Shown here: positions 41,999 through 51,346 of the stretch, one piece after another
Layout: the number at the start of each line of letters is the position of its first letter
Numbering within the stretch: position 1 is the first letter of the stretch
NCBI RefSeq assembly: GCF_021390495.1
Contig: NZ_JAJEJP010000001.1
Coordinates: 744,001-808,000, forward strand
Length of the DNA stretch: 64,000 bases
Source of the DNA: Paraburkholderia sp. ZP32-5
GTDB taxonomy: Bacteria; Pseudomonadota; Gammaproteobacteria; Burkholderiales; Burkholderiaceae
Direction of reading: 5' to 3'
The notes under the pieces: generated by a model
What the model was told of the DNA's origin: nothing
The model's database searches: none
Seen by the model: the letters and a program-made list of their open reading frames with translations, nothing else
Program-made: the position numbers and the translations under genes

Positions 41999-43099
41999 CT
42001 AATGCTTCGTCTTTCTCACCACCATCCAGCGCGGCGACTTGAAGCGCACGATGCTCACGTACAGCCACACATAGGTCGCCGCGAACACCACCACGAAGCA
42101 GAACAGATGCAGCGTGTGCCGCCAGAACAGCGTCGCCGGCACCACGGCGATCAGGCACAGCAGCCATAGATACGGCGAAGTCAGCGAATTGCGGCGCGTC
42201 AGCTCGCGCGCGGTACGTGTGCCGACCGCCCAGCGCATTAGCCGCTTATAGACCAGCATATGCAGATGCACGCCGTCCGGAATGCCCGGCGACATCCCGC
42301 GAATGAACTTCTTGCGATAGATCGAGAAGCAGGTCTCGAAGATCGGATACATGAACAGCAGCACCGGATACCACGCGGACACGTCGCGATTGCGCATCAC
42401 CAGCATGATCGACAGTTCGGCGAGCATGAAGCCGATGAAGTAAGCGCCGCCATCGCCGAGAAAGATCAGCCCGGCCGGGAAATTCCAGATGAAGAAGCCG
42501 AGCACCGCGCCCATCATCATGAACGACGCGGACAGCACGACCGGGTCGTGAACCTGGAACGCGACGTAGGCGAGCGACGCGAACATCATGAACGCGACCA
42601 TCGACGCGAGCCCGTTGAAGCCGTCGATGATATTGATCGCATTGGCGAGCGCCGCGACCGCGAGCACCGTGACCGCGAACGAAATTGCCGCGTAGGACAG
42701 CAGGAAATCGAGCGGCGGCACGCTGATGCGCGTGACCGCGATATCGAGCAGAAAAAACGCGAGCGCGGCGGCGGCCATCGTGCAGAGCAGGCGCGCTAGC
42801 GGCGATACGCGCTTGGTCAGATCCTCGATGAGGCCCGAGCCGAAGGCCGGCATCCCGCACGCGATCAAGCCGAGAATGCTGCCCGACACGGCCGGATACG
42901 CGTGATGCAGCTGCACCGCGGAGACGATCAGGCCGATCAGAATGCCGGTGCCGCCGATGCGCGGCACCGGGTGCACGTGAAATTTCTGTACGCCTGCGAG
43001 ATCGGTATCGGTCGAGAATTTTTCATGCAGATGCGCGTAGCGCACGATCAACAGCGTGATCAGCAGAGAAACCAGAAAGCCGAGCGCAAAACTGAGCAT
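41999..43099 (-). CDS. WecA-like undecaprenyl-phosphate sugar-1-phosphate transferase
   Basis: A 366-residue polytopic MraY/WecA-family enzyme, the second one in the window. Motifs: FHVHPVPRIGG near the N-terminus, GLIEDLTKRV, NAINIIDGFNGLAS, LIFLGDGGAYFIGF and the cytoplasmic DGVHLHMLVYKRL. It attaches a first sugar-1-phosphate to the lipid carrier. ATG 43099 is chosen because it starts directly before the first membrane helix; a TTG at 43135 is an alternative. It is transcribed alone and ends at a strong terminator. It may serve the Wzx/Wzy-type polymer, with WbpL serving the ABC-exported one, but the reverse is also possible. Confidence 0.87.
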   Translation of the reverse strand: MLSFALGFLVSLLITLLIVRYAHLHEKFSTDTDLAGVQKFHVHPVPRIGGTGILIGLIVSAVQLHHAYPAVSGSILGLIACGMPAFGSGLIEDLTKRVSPLARLLCTMAAAALAFFLLDIAVTRISVPPLDFLLSYAAISFAVTVLAVAALANAINIIDGFNGLASMVAFMMFASLAYVAFQVHDPVVLSASFMMMGAVLGFFIWNFPAGLIFLGDGGAYFIGFMLAELSIMLVMRNRDVSAWYPVLLFMYPIFETCFSIYRKKFIRGMSPGIPDGVHLHMLVYKRLMRWAVGTRTARELTRRNSLTSPYLWLLCLIAVVPATLFWRHTLHLFCFVVVFAATYVWLYVSIVRFKSPRWMVVRKTKH

Positions 43100-43538
43100 G
43101 AAAGTGGGCCTGAGCGAAGACGCGGAATTATACAAACGAAACGCATCGCGACCGGCGTGCGTCGCGGGACGAAGCTTTCACCGCCAGGGTGCGAAAAATC
43201 CCAGATAGTGATGCAAAAACCGGCCGCAAAGCCAAGCCAGTATGGGCTTCCTATGGATTTCCCTGATGCGGAAAACGTTTGCAATGGCCGTAAACCTGGA
43301 TGCGGCGAAGTGTAATCGCGCAACGACCGCTCAGCGTTCATTCAGGCGATTCGCGATGTGATTCGGTCATGCATCGCTGAATGAACCGCCGAACCAAACC
43401 GCCGTATCAGATCCGTCGAGCCTACCTTCGGCTCGCGTGACGACTGGCGGTTGCCCGGCGGCTGACGATCCGTTCGCGCGCTTGGCCAATGTGTCGCCGC
43501 AATCATGCAAGACCCAGGCAGGACGTACCGGAGATCCA
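43100..43538. promoter_or_regulatory. divergent non-coding region with inverted repeats
   Basis: 439 bases between the divergent WecA-like and chemoreceptor genes. It holds a long imperfect inverted repeat, TTCATTCAGGCGAT (43337-43350) against ATCGCTGAATGAA (43373-43385), and a smaller hairpin CGAGCC/GGCTCG (43417-43435). Either may be an operator or a transcript structure in the chemoreceptor leader. Confidence 0.45.
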
Positions 43539-45104
43539 ATGCTAAACAACATCACAATTCGTGGCGGGCTCACGCTGGTCGTCAGCGTATTCGTCGCCTT
43601 CCTTCTGACGGTGATCGCAGTCGGTTACGGCGCATTGAAGCTCGCCAACAATAGCCTCGATGAAGCGCAGCATAGTGCCGTCGCGCTGTCGCATCTGAAG
43701 GCGAGTTCGGAAAAGCTTCTGCAGGTGCAGCTCGCGTTGGGCACGTTTCAGACGCTGTTCAGCGTCGGCAAGCAGACCGACGGCATGCTGCCGGCAGCGC
43801 ATAAGGTGCTGGCGGACTCGAACAACGACTTCCGCAATTACATGGCCGGACCGTTCGAGAGCGATGCCGAGCGCAAGCTCGCGCAGAGCGTCGGCGACGC
43901 GCGCGCGGCGCTGGTCGACAAGGCGCTCGAACCGGAATTCAAGGCGCTGACCGATTACGACTTCAACACGTTCCGCAACCTGCAGGGCGACACGGCCAAC
44001 AACCTCTACTCGACTTACTCGAAGGCGATCGACGCGCTGGAAAACGCGCAGCTCGACAACCAGCAGCAACAGGCGGCCACCGGCGCGCGACGCTTCCAGC
44101 TCGCGACGCTGCTGTTCGGCGCGATCGCGGTGATCGCGCTGGTAATCGGCGTGGCGGCACGCGTCGCGTTGTCGGCGGCGCTGATCAAGCCGGTCAACGC
44201 AACGGTCCAGCACTTCGAGCGGATGGCGGCCGGCGATCTGAGCGGCGCGATCAAGGTCCGCTCGCGCAACGAGATGGGCCAGTTGCTCGGGGCGCTGACG
44301 CGCATGCGCGACGGCCTCGTCGACACCGTTGCGAAGGTGCGCGGCAGCACGAGCGCGATCACGCAGGGGGCGAACGAAATCGCGGCCGGCAACGCCGATC
44401 TGTCGGCGCGTACCGAGCAGCAGGCGGCCGCTTTGCAAGAGACCGCGGCGAGCATGGAGCAACTGTCGGCGACCGTGAAGCAGAACGCGGACAACGCGAA
44501 GCAGGCGAACCGTCTCGCGCACGGCGCGCTCGATACGGTCACGCGTGGCGGCACGGTGGTGTCGCGCGTCACCGAGACGATGGACGGCATCAGCGAGTCG
44601 TCGCGCAAGGTCACCGAGATCATTGGCATGATCGAGGGGATCGCGTTCCAGACCAATATCCTTGCATTGAACGCGGCGGTCGAAGCAGCGCGCGCGGGCG
44701 AGCAGGGGCGCGGCTTCGCGGTGGTGGCCTCGGAAGTGCGCAGCCTCGCGCAGCGCTCGGGCTCGGCGGCCAAGGAGATCAAGGAGCTGATCGGTGAATC
44801 GGCGGCCAAGGTCGAACAGGGCGCGTCGCTCGTGTCCGATGCGCAGAAGACGATTCAGGAAGCGATGAAGGCGGTCGAGCGCGTGACCGGTGTGATGAGC
44901 GAGATCGAAGCATCGGCGCTCGAACAGAGCGACGGCATCGAGCAGGTCAACAAAGCGGTGTCGCAGATCGACGAGGTCACGCAGCACAACGCGGCGCTCG
45001 TCGAGCAGGCGGCGGCTGCGGCGAAGTCGCTCGAAGAGCAGGCGATCGTTCTGAAAGAGGCGATTGCCGTGTTCCGGCTCGAAGAGTCGGGCGTGCCGGC
45101 TTAG
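43539..45104 (+). CDS. methyl-accepting chemotaxis protein
   Basis: A 521-residue transmembrane chemoreceptor. Membrane helices at about 9-31 and 187-210 enclose a periplasmic four-helix-bundle ligand domain; then HAMP (about 214-266) and the long coiled-coil signalling domain whose hairpin tip reads [20 protein letters not shown]. It ends [11 protein letters not shown] with no NWETF tether for CheR/CheB. The start is ATG 43539 with GGAGA upstream, although the frame is open earlier. It is unrelated to polysaccharide synthesis and is the only signalling gene here. A 219-base gap follows. Confidence 0.94.
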   Translation: MLNNITIRGGLTLVVSVFVAFLLTVIAVGYGALKLANNSLDEAQHSAVALSHLKASSEKLLQVQLALGTFQTLFSVGKQTDGMLPAAHKVLADSNNDFRNYMAGPFESDAERKLAQSVGDARAALVDKALEPEFKALTDYDFNTFRNLQGDTANNLYSTYSKAIDALENAQLDNQQQQAATGARRFQLATLLFGAIAVIALVIGVAARVALSAALIKPVNATVQHFERMAAGDLSGAIKVRSRNEMGQLLGALTRMRDGLVDTVAKVRGSTSAITQGANEIAAGNADLSARTEQQAAALQETAASMEQLSATVKQNADNAKQANRLAHGALDTVTRGGTVVSRVTETMDGISESSRKVTEIIGMIEGIAFQTNILALNAAVEAARAGEQGRGFAVVASEVRSLAQRSGSAAKEIKELIGESAAKVEQGASLVSDAQKTIQEAMKAVERVTGVMSEIEASALEQSDGIEQVNKAVSQIDEVTQHNAALVEQAAAAAKSLEEQAIVLKEAIAVFRLEESGVPA

Positions 45105-45323
45105 CACGCAAGCGGCGGACATGCGTGGCCGCCGCTTGCATCCGCTTTCATCGCGCGTTGCCGGCTACCTTAGAATCCCGTTTTCGATCATCACGTTGCT
45201 CCTGTCGCCGGCGTCTTGCGCGTTCTTCGTCAAGTGATGGATCGACGCGCTGTGCTGCGCGGCGCCGTGCCGTGCCGCGCCGGATCGGAGCAACGTGCTG
45301 GATAAAACGAAAACAGGTGCTCG

Positions 45324-46877
45324 ATGTTCAAAGGGTTGGCGGTATTTGTTGTTGCGACGATCTGCGTCGGCTTGTTCATCATCGGCTTCGGTCAGACTTT
45401 CGCGTCCGTCTCGTTGCACGAAGTCGGTGACTTTGCGGCGAACTCATTGTTGATCACCGACGCGGCACATCTGAAGCTGCTGGTTGGAAACTACTCGCGC
45501 GTCGGTTTCAATCATCCGGGTCCCGCGTTTCTCTATGTACTTGCCGCGGGTGAGGTCTTCTTTTTCAAACTGACGCACTGGGTCGCGTCGCCGTTTTCCG
45601 GTCAGCTTCACGCGGTCGCACTGCTGTCCGGTTTCTGGATCGCGACGATCGGCGCGCTTCTGCTCCGAATGCAGCGCGCGGCCAAAGGCGCCGCCGCGAC
45701 GGCGATCGTCACCACGGCGCTATTCGTCGGCGTGACTGCCTATATCAACTACCAGGCGTTTGTGGGACCGTGGTTCCCGCATCTGTACTACTTCGCGTTT
45801 GCGGCGTTCACGGTGGCCATCGGTGCATTGATCATGGGGCGCGCGGATGGGCTCGTATTGCTTGCCGTGAGCCTCGGATTTCTCGTCAACGGTCATGCGT
45901 CTTTTCTCGGCATGACCGTGATCATGCTGGCGTGCGCGCTGATAGCCAATACATGGGTCACGTCGCGTTCGGGTTCTAGCCAGAGCAGGGTGTTGAGCCG
46001 GCAGTACTTCGCAAGCAATCGTCGAACGATCGTTGCGGCAGTGGCGATCGTCGTGCTTTTTCTCGTGCCTCTCGCGCTCCAGACGATCCTTCATTTTCCA
46101 GGACCGCTCGCCGAATACGCGGCTTTCGGACACGCGCACAAAGCCAATCGTCTCGCGGATGCCGTGCGCTTTGCCGGTCTTTTCTGGAGCAATGGCATCT
46201 TCGGTATTCTGTTCGGCGCGGTGGCCTGCGCGGTGCTCGTGACCAATCACCCGGCACGGGACAATGAAGGGCGTATCGCACCCGAGCGCGCGTTGTCGTT
46301 GGCACTGGCGAGTGCGACGGTGGCCTTTGTCTTTTATGCCGTTGTCGGCGTCGACGACCTTTCGTTGACCTATGTCGGCATCTTCTATTACGCGGTTCCC
46401 GCGCTCGCGCTGAGCTTGCTGTTGAAGCGTTTGATCGACAACGTGGTGATTACGACGTTGCCTGTTGCGGTACTCGTTTGCGTGGCCGTTGGAGCGTTCA
46501 CCGCGATTCGCATTCATCAACCGCCTGAGTACGCTGCTCAATACAACGACCCTCGGATTCCCGCCGCCTATACCACTATCCGTGATCTCGACGCGGGCAA
46601 CGGCGTGCTGGTTTTCGATCTCGATAACAGCACGAACTGGGAACAGCTGTGGACTACGTTGGTGGGTGTAGAGGCGTATGCGAAGCGCGAGGGCCGCGTG
46701 CCGTTTTGTATCGCGCAAAACTGGCAGCTGTTGTTTACTCCCGCAGCGCGTTGCACGGCTGATCAAATACAAAGCGCTCACACACGCTGGCTCGTGTCGG
46801 CGGTACCGAAGGAAGGATTGACCGGCGCGGTGAACGTGGCCGGCCTGTATGTTTATCCGCGCGGCGCAGCTCATTAA
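45324..46877 (+). CDS. polytopic membrane protein, putative GT-C glycosyltransferase
   Basis: A 517-residue protein with about ten hydrophobic segments. The first external loop contains HEVGDFAANSLLI and RVGFNHPGPAFLY (residues 59-71), a pattern repeated in uncharacterised GT-C-like membrane proteins of proteobacteria. A soluble C-terminal domain of about 110 residues follows. It may use a polyprenyl-phosphate sugar donor in the periplasm. ATG 45324 is preceded by AACAGGTG. Fold class and function are inferred only from the loop motif and topology. Confidence 0.6.
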   Translation: MFKGLAVFVVATICVGLFIIGFGQTFASVSLHEVGDFAANSLLITDAAHLKLLVGNYSRVGFNHPGPAFLYVLAAGEVFFFKLTHWVASPFSGQLHAVALLSGFWIATIGALLLRMQRAAKGAAATAIVTTALFVGVTAYINYQAFVGPWFPHLYYFAFAAFTVAIGALIMGRADGLVLLAVSLGFLVNGHASFLGMTVIMLACALIANTWVTSRSGSSQSRVLSRQYFASNRRTIVAAVAIVVLFLVPLALQTILHFPGPLAEYAAFGHAHKANRLADAVRFAGLFWSNGIFGILFGAVACAVLVTNHPARDNEGRIAPERALSLALASATVAFVFYAVVGVDDLSLTYVGIFYYAVPALALSLLLKRLIDNVVITTLPVAVLVCVAVGAFTAIRIHQPPEYAAQYNDPRIPAAYTTIRDLDAGNGVLVFDLDNSTNWEQLWTTLVGVEAYAKREGRVPFCIAQNWQLLFTPAARCTADQIQSAHTRWLVSAVPKEGLTGAVNVAGLYVYPRGAAH

Positions 46878-46878
46878 G

Positions 46879-46926
46879 TCGCTCACTAAGTCGTCTACTA
46901 AGTCGTCTACTAAGTCGTCTACCAAG
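46879..46926 (+). repeat. four 12-bp tandem repeats
   Basis: TCGCTCACTAAG, TCGTCTACTAAG twice, then TCGTCTACCAAG, directly after the stop codon of the 45324 gene. The stop itself lies in a degenerate unit (TCATTAAG), so the array has grown at the gene end. Confidence 0.8.
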
Positions 46927-47711
46927 CCGCTCTCAACCACTCCGCGAAACGCGATCTTGCGATCCGTTTCGTGCGATCAGTCTGTCGTGTCGTGGTGTCA
47001 TCGCGTCCTTCTGTTCGTCAGGCGGCACCGACTGCCTGACGTGATACGTCTACCCATTCCACCTCGCGCTTGCGCCGCTCCTTTCTATTCGGACAGTCGG
47101 TCCGAATAACACTTTCCGTGGCCCGTAGGCGTTCATTCTTCGCCGTTCCGACTTGCCGCCGGCGCTGCTGACGGTCAGCCCGCGCTCCAATCTTTGAACG
47201 CGCAAATGAGAACGACAACGCCGCGCGTCACCCTCTACCCAGTCTTTTCCCGTCGAAATCGGATCCGGCATCGAGCCGGTCCGCACGCACGCCAGACGCT
47301 CTCGGAATTTCGCTAAAGAGCACCGACCGTGTTCGGTGATGCGGCATTTCGTCTGCGCGAAAACGGCGTGATTCGCTTGCAGACCCGCGCGCCACGGTCA
47401 CGGATGTTGTGTTGTGCAGCGCACGGATCGCGCGGAGAACGAACCTTAATCTACCTACCAACGGCACTGCACGAGGGCTCGCGATGCGTAGCGTTCCGTA
47501 GCAAGCCGATACATGCATAGGCTCGTGAGCCGAAGCATGAAAGAACTTCTGCATAAGGTTGACCGATCAGTGCGGTCGCATGCCACCGACGAGTATGCAC
47601 TCGCGACTGATCTTCCAATCCGCTATGGCAGGGGCAACAACAATAACTTGAGTCCGCAAGGACAGGGGCGGCACTCGCAGTCCGGACAGACGGGACGACG
47701 AGCGTTGAGAG

Positions 47712-47752
47712 TGAGCGGTGATAACGGCGAATCCGGCCGCTCAGCATTTTTT
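47712..47752 (+). terminator. terminator or attenuator ahead of aminotransferase operon
   Basis: TGAGCGG (47712-47718) pairs with CCGCTCA (47737-47743), followed by GCA and six T. It lies only 40 bases before the aminotransferase ATG, with no gene upstream for about 830 bases, so it may act as an attenuator in the leader and not as a gene-end terminator. The stem is short and the loop long. Confidence 0.5.
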
Positions 47753-47791
47753 CCTATCGTTGCGTTTTGCCGTTGATCATAGGAAACAACA

Positions 47792-48919
47792 ATGAACCTC
47801 AAATATCCGGTCTACGCTCCGTACCTCAATGGTCGCGAGAAAGCTCTGGTGATGGACTGTCTCGACTCGACGTGGATCTCTTCGAAGGGCAAATACGTCG
47901 GCCAGTTCGAGGAATCGTTTGGATCGTGGATCGGCGCGCGTCATGCGGTGACGGTCAGCAACGGCACAGTCGCGCTGCACGTCGCGCTGGCCGCGTTGGG
48001 TATCGGCCCGGGCGACGAAGTACTGGTGCCGACCTTGACCTACATCGCGTCCGCGAACGCGGTGAAGTACACCGGCGCGGATGTGGTTTTCGTCGATAGC
48101 GAACGCGCGTACTGGCAGATCGACATCGAGGATGCCGAGCGCAAGATCACCAGCAGGACCAAGGCAATCATGGTCGTGCATCTGTACGGTCAGGCGACCG
48201 AGATGGACGCCGTGATGGCGTTGGCGAAAAAACACTCGTTGTATGTAATCGAAGACTGCGCGGAAGCAATCGGCACGCGCTTTGACGGCACCCATGTGGG
48301 CACGATCGGCGATGTCGGCTGCTTCAGTTTTTTCGGCAACAAGACGATTACGACCGGCGAAGGCGGCATGGTCGTCACCAACAACGCCGAACTGGACCGC
48401 AAAATCCGGCACCTGAGAAGTCAGGGTGTGAGTAGCGAGCGCGAGTACTGGCACGATGCGATCGCCTTCAATTATCGAATGACGAATATTGCCGCGGCGA
48501 TCGGCTGCGCGCAGATGGAGTCTATCGACGACCTGATCGCGAAGAAGCAGCAAATTGCCGAATGGTATCGCGAGGGTCTGGCCGGATTGCCCGTACAGGT
48601 GCACGCGGTCAACCCGCGCACGCGGCACAGCTACTGGATGGTATCGATCCTGGTCGAAGAGGCCGCCGATCGTGACGCGTTGCGCGCGGCGCTCCTGCAC
48701 GACGGTATCGAAACCCGTCCGCTCTTCTATCCGGTCCATCAAATGTCGATGTACGCGGCGCCGGGCCAGCATTTTCCGGTGGCCGACGAGATCGCGAGCC
48801 GGGGCATCAACTTGCCGAGCTATCCCGCACTAACGCGCGACGACATCACGTTCATTTGCGAACGGGTGCGGGAGTTCCTGAGCGGACAGCACGCGAAAGC
48901 CGAGTCGTTAGCAGCGTAG
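47792..48919 (+). CDS. DegT/DnrJ/EryC1-type sugar aminotransferase (perosamine synthase-like)
   Basis: A 375-residue PLP enzyme. SNGTVALHVALAALG near residue 57, EDCAEAIGTRFDG (Asp155 contacts the PLP ring) and FSFFGNKTITTGEGG with the Schiff-base Lys184 place it in the sugar-nucleotide aminotransferase family, closest in appearance to GDP-perosamine synthases. It would aminate C4 of a 4-keto-6-deoxy sugar nucleotide. It heads the GDP-heptose gene set, with a 74-base gap before hddA, yet no GDP-sugar 4,6-dehydratase is present nearby. Confidence 0.88.
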   Translation: MNLKYPVYAPYLNGREKALVMDCLDSTWISSKGKYVGQFEESFGSWIGARHAVTVSNGTVALHVALAALGIGPGDEVLVPTLTYIASANAVKYTGADVVFVDSERAYWQIDIEDAERKITSRTKAIMVVHLYGQATEMDAVMALAKKHSLYVIEDCAEAIGTRFDGTHVGTIGDVGCFSFFGNKTITTGEGGMVVTNNAELDRKIRHLRSQGVSSEREYWHDAIAFNYRMTNIAAAIGCAQMESIDDLIAKKQQIAEWYREGLAGLPVQVHAVNPRTRHSYWMVSILVEEAADRDALRAALLHDGIETRPLFYPVHQMSMYAAPGQHFPVADEIASRGINLPSYPALTRDDITFICERVREFLSGQHAKAESLAA

Positions 48920-48993
48920 TCGCGCGCTCGATCAAGGTCGCGATGAATCAGGCGGCTTCGGACAGCCGCTCTATTGCCGAGGAAGGATAAATC

Positions 48994-50028
48994 ATGACGC
49001 ACTTTATCGCCCGCTCCCGCGCGCCCCTGCGGCTTGGACTGGCTGGCGGCGGAACCGACGTCTCGCCTTATTCCGACCGCTTTGGCGGACTGACGCTCAA
49101 CGTCACCATCGACAGGTTTGCCTATGCGTCGATCGTGCCGCGCGACGACGCGAGGATCGAGTTGACCGCCGCGGACACGCAGGTGCGCTGGATCGGAGAG
49201 ATCACGCCCGAACTCCCGCAAATCAAGGGGCTGGGCTTGCATGTCGGCGTGTACAACCGGATCGTCAGGCAATTCAATGGCGGACATCCGCTGGCCGTAT
49301 CGATCACCACGCATTCGGAAGCGCCTCCGGGATCCGGACTGGGCTCGTCGTCGACCGTCGTGGTGGCGCTCGTGCAGGCGTTTTGCGAGCTGCTGTCACT
49401 ACCGCTCGGCGAATACGACGTCGCGAAACTCGCTCACGACATCGAGCGGATCGATCTGGCGCTCGCGGGCGGCAAGCAGGACCAGTACGCGGCAACGTTC
49501 GGCGGCCTGAACTTCATGGAGTTCTACGGCGACAAGGTGATCGTGAATCCGCTGCGGATCAAGCAGGATACGAAGGCCGAACTGGAAGCTTCGCTGGTGC
49601 TGTTTTATACCGGCGTCTCGCGCGAATCGGCCAACATCATCAAGGAGCAGACCAACAACGTGGTCGAGAACCAGACCGATCCGCTTGCTGCTCTTCATGA
49701 AGTCAAAGCTGAAGCGACCCGGATGAAAGAGGCCGTGTTGCGTGCCGACTTCGGCGGCATTGCCGCCGCGCTGCGCGACTCGTGGGAAGCGAAAAAGCGC
49801 ATGGCCAAAGGCATTTCCAATCCGTCGATCGACGAGTTGTGGCGGATTGCCACTAACGCCGGCGCGAAAGCCGGCAAGGTGTCGGGCGCCGGCGGCGGGG
49901 GTTTCATGATGTTCTTCGTCGATCCGATCGATCGCCCGGCCGTAACACGCGCGCTTGGCAGCCGCGATGGCCAGGTCATGTCCTGCACGTTCACAGAAAA
50001 CGGTGCCCAATCATGGAGAATATCGTGA
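48994..50028 (+). CDS. hddA: D-glycero-D-manno-heptose 7-phosphate kinase
   Basis: A 344-residue GHMP kinase making D,D-heptose 1,7-bisphosphate. RAPLRLGLAGGGTDVSPY at residues 9-26, the phosphate loop PPGSGLGSSSTVVVAL and the C-terminal KVSGAGGGGFMMFF match the GHMP motifs 1-3, and the N-terminal GGGTD segment is typical of the HddA branch. ATG 48994 with GGAAGG upstream. The gmhA gene starts 16 bases before its stop. Belongs to GDP-D-glycero-alpha-D-manno-heptose synthesis. Confidence 0.9.
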   Translation: MTHFIARSRAPLRLGLAGGGTDVSPYSDRFGGLTLNVTIDRFAYASIVPRDDARIELTAADTQVRWIGEITPELPQIKGLGLHVGVYNRIVRQFNGGHPLAVSITTHSEAPPGSGLGSSSTVVVALVQAFCELLSLPLGEYDVAKLAHDIERIDLALAGGKQDQYAATFGGLNFMEFYGDKVIVNPLRIKQDTKAELEASLVLFYTGVSRESANIIKEQTNNVVENQTDPLAALHEVKAEATRMKEAVLRADFGGIAAALRDSWEAKKRMAKGISNPSIDELWRIATNAGAKAGKVSGAGGGGFMMFFVDPIDRPAVTRALGSRDGQVMSCTFTENGAQSWRIS

Positions 50029-50612
50029 GCATTTCCGTTATCGAAGAAATCGAAAAGACCGTTGAAGTTCTGAGCACGCTGGCAAGGAGCCCGCGCGTCA
50101 TCGAGCAGGTCGAAGCGTTGGCGCGCGAGATCACGACGAGGCTGAACAATGGCAACAAGATATTGCTCGCCGGTAATGGCGGAAGCGCAGCGGATGCACA
50201 GCATATTGCCGGCGAATTCGTCAGCCGATTCAATTTCGATCGACCGGGCCTCGCGGCATTCGCGCTGACCGTCGATACCTCGGTGATGACGGCAATCGGC
50301 AACGACTACGGCTATGAAAAGCTGTTTGCGCGACAGCTCGAAGCCGTTGCCAAACAGGACGATGTTTTCTGGGCGTACTCGACGTCCGGCCGCTCGCCGA
50401 ACATTCTGCGCGCGCTCGAAGTCGCGAAGGAGCGCAAGATGTTCAGAGTCGGCTTCACGGGCAGCCATGAAGAGGGCGCCGCGAAGATGCGCGCGCTGAC
50501 CGATCTGTGCATCGAGATTCCGTCGAAGTCCACGCCGAAGATCCAGGAGGGCCATCTGGTGTGCGGCCATATCGTCTGCGGTATCGTCGAGCAGAACATC
50601 TTCGGATCATGA
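50013..50612 (+). CDS. gmhA: sedoheptulose 7-phosphate isomerase
   Basis: First enzyme of heptose activation, turning sedoheptulose 7-phosphate into D-glycero-D-manno-heptose 7-phosphate. The 199-residue SIS-domain protein has LLAGNGGSAADAQHIAGEF at about 51-69, YSTSGRSPNI and the C-terminal GHLVCGHIVCGIVEQ, all family hallmarks. It overlaps hddA by 16 bases and hddC by four (ATGA). A housekeeping gmhA for lipid A-core heptose may exist elsewhere; this copy is dedicated to the polysaccharide locus by context. Confidence 0.93.
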   Translation: MENIVSISVIEEIEKTVEVLSTLARSPRVIEQVEALAREITTRLNNGNKILLAGNGGSAADAQHIAGEFVSRFNFDRPGLAAFALTVDTSVMTAIGNDYGYEKLFARQLEAVAKQDDVFWAYSTSGRSPNILRALEVAKERKMFRVGFTGSHEEGAAKMRALTDLCIEIPSKSTPKIQEGHLVCGHIVCGIVEQNIFGS

Positions 50613-51346
50613 GCAGCATGCTGCCTTGCATGATCCTGGCGGGCGGACTGGGCACGCGATTACGGCCGGTTCTCGGCGAAGGTCTTCCTAAGGCGATGGC
50701 CAGCGTCGGCGGCCAGCCGTTTCTCGCGTGGATGTTGCGCTGGCTGGAACAGCAACGGGTGACCGATGTCGTGCTGTCGCTCGGTTATGGATGTGGCGAG
50801 ATCGTCGACTGGCTGCAGCGGCAATCGCTGGAATTGTCCGTGACCATCATCGAGGAAGACGAGCCGCTCGGGACCGGCGGCGCGATCATGCATGCGCTGC
50901 GCAGCTATGGCGCGCCGCGGATGATCGTGCTGAACGGCGACACGATCACGAATCTGGATTTGCCCGCTTTCGCCGGCTTTTTCAACGCCACGAGTGCGGA
51001 TCTCGCCATCGCGGCGACCAGCGTGCCCGATGCGTCACGGTACGGAACACTCGAATTCGACACCGGCTCGAAGCGCCTGATCGCGTTCGAAGAAAAGCGG
51101 CCGGTAGCGGCGCCGGGCTTCATCAATGCCGGCGTGTACGCGGTCGACGCGGCGCGTCTGCTCGGCTTCGATCTGCCCAAACGCTTTTCGTTTGAAGACG
51201 ATTTCCTGCGCCGGCAGATCGGCTCGCTCGACATGCGGGTCTTTCCAGACATCACGGAGTTCATCGATATCGGTATTCCGTCGGACTATGCGCGCGCCCA
51301 GCAGGTGGTGCCGCTGATGTGTGAACGATCCGCCCATGACTCGTAA
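50609..51346 (+). CDS. hddC: D-glycero-alpha-D-manno-heptose 1-phosphate guanylyltransferase
   Basis: A 245-residue nucleotidyltransferase giving GDP-heptose. MILAGGLGTRLRP is the nucleotide-binding signature, with EDEPLGTGGAI, VLNGDTITN and FINAGVYAVD downstream. A nucleotidyltransferase of this type is ambiguous on its own; adjacency to hddA, gmhA and gmhB indicates HddC. Start ATG 50609 overlaps gmhA (ATGA); an open frame continues upstream but inside gmhA. Confidence 0.88.
   Translation: MSSMLPCMILAGGLGTRLRPVLGEGLPKAMASVGGQPFLAWMLRWLEQQRVTDVVLSLGYGCGEIVDWLQRQSLELSVTIIEEDEPLGTGGAIMHALRSYGAPRMIVLNGDTITNLDLPAFAGFFNATSADLAIAATSVPDASRYGTLEFDTGSKRLIAFEEKRPVAAPGFINAGVYAVDAARLLGFDLPKRFSFEDDFLRRQIGSLDMRVFPDITEFIDIGIPSDYARAQQVVPLMCERSAHDS

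Larger units (their letters stand above)
46878..47791 (+). other. 914-base non-coding region before the aminotransferase operon
   Basis: No ORF here looks genuine. Contents: a 12-bp tandem repeat (46879-46926), short GTCC/GGAC elements around 47652-47687 that could pair in alternative ways, and a terminator-like hairpin at 47712-47752. A long regulated leader for the downstream heptose operon would fit. Confidence 0.45.

Noticed and set aside
46849..47109. Open frame with the repeated peptide TKSS
   Set aside because: It starts inside the previous gene, is produced by the 12-bp tandem repeat and has no ribosome site or recognisable sequence.
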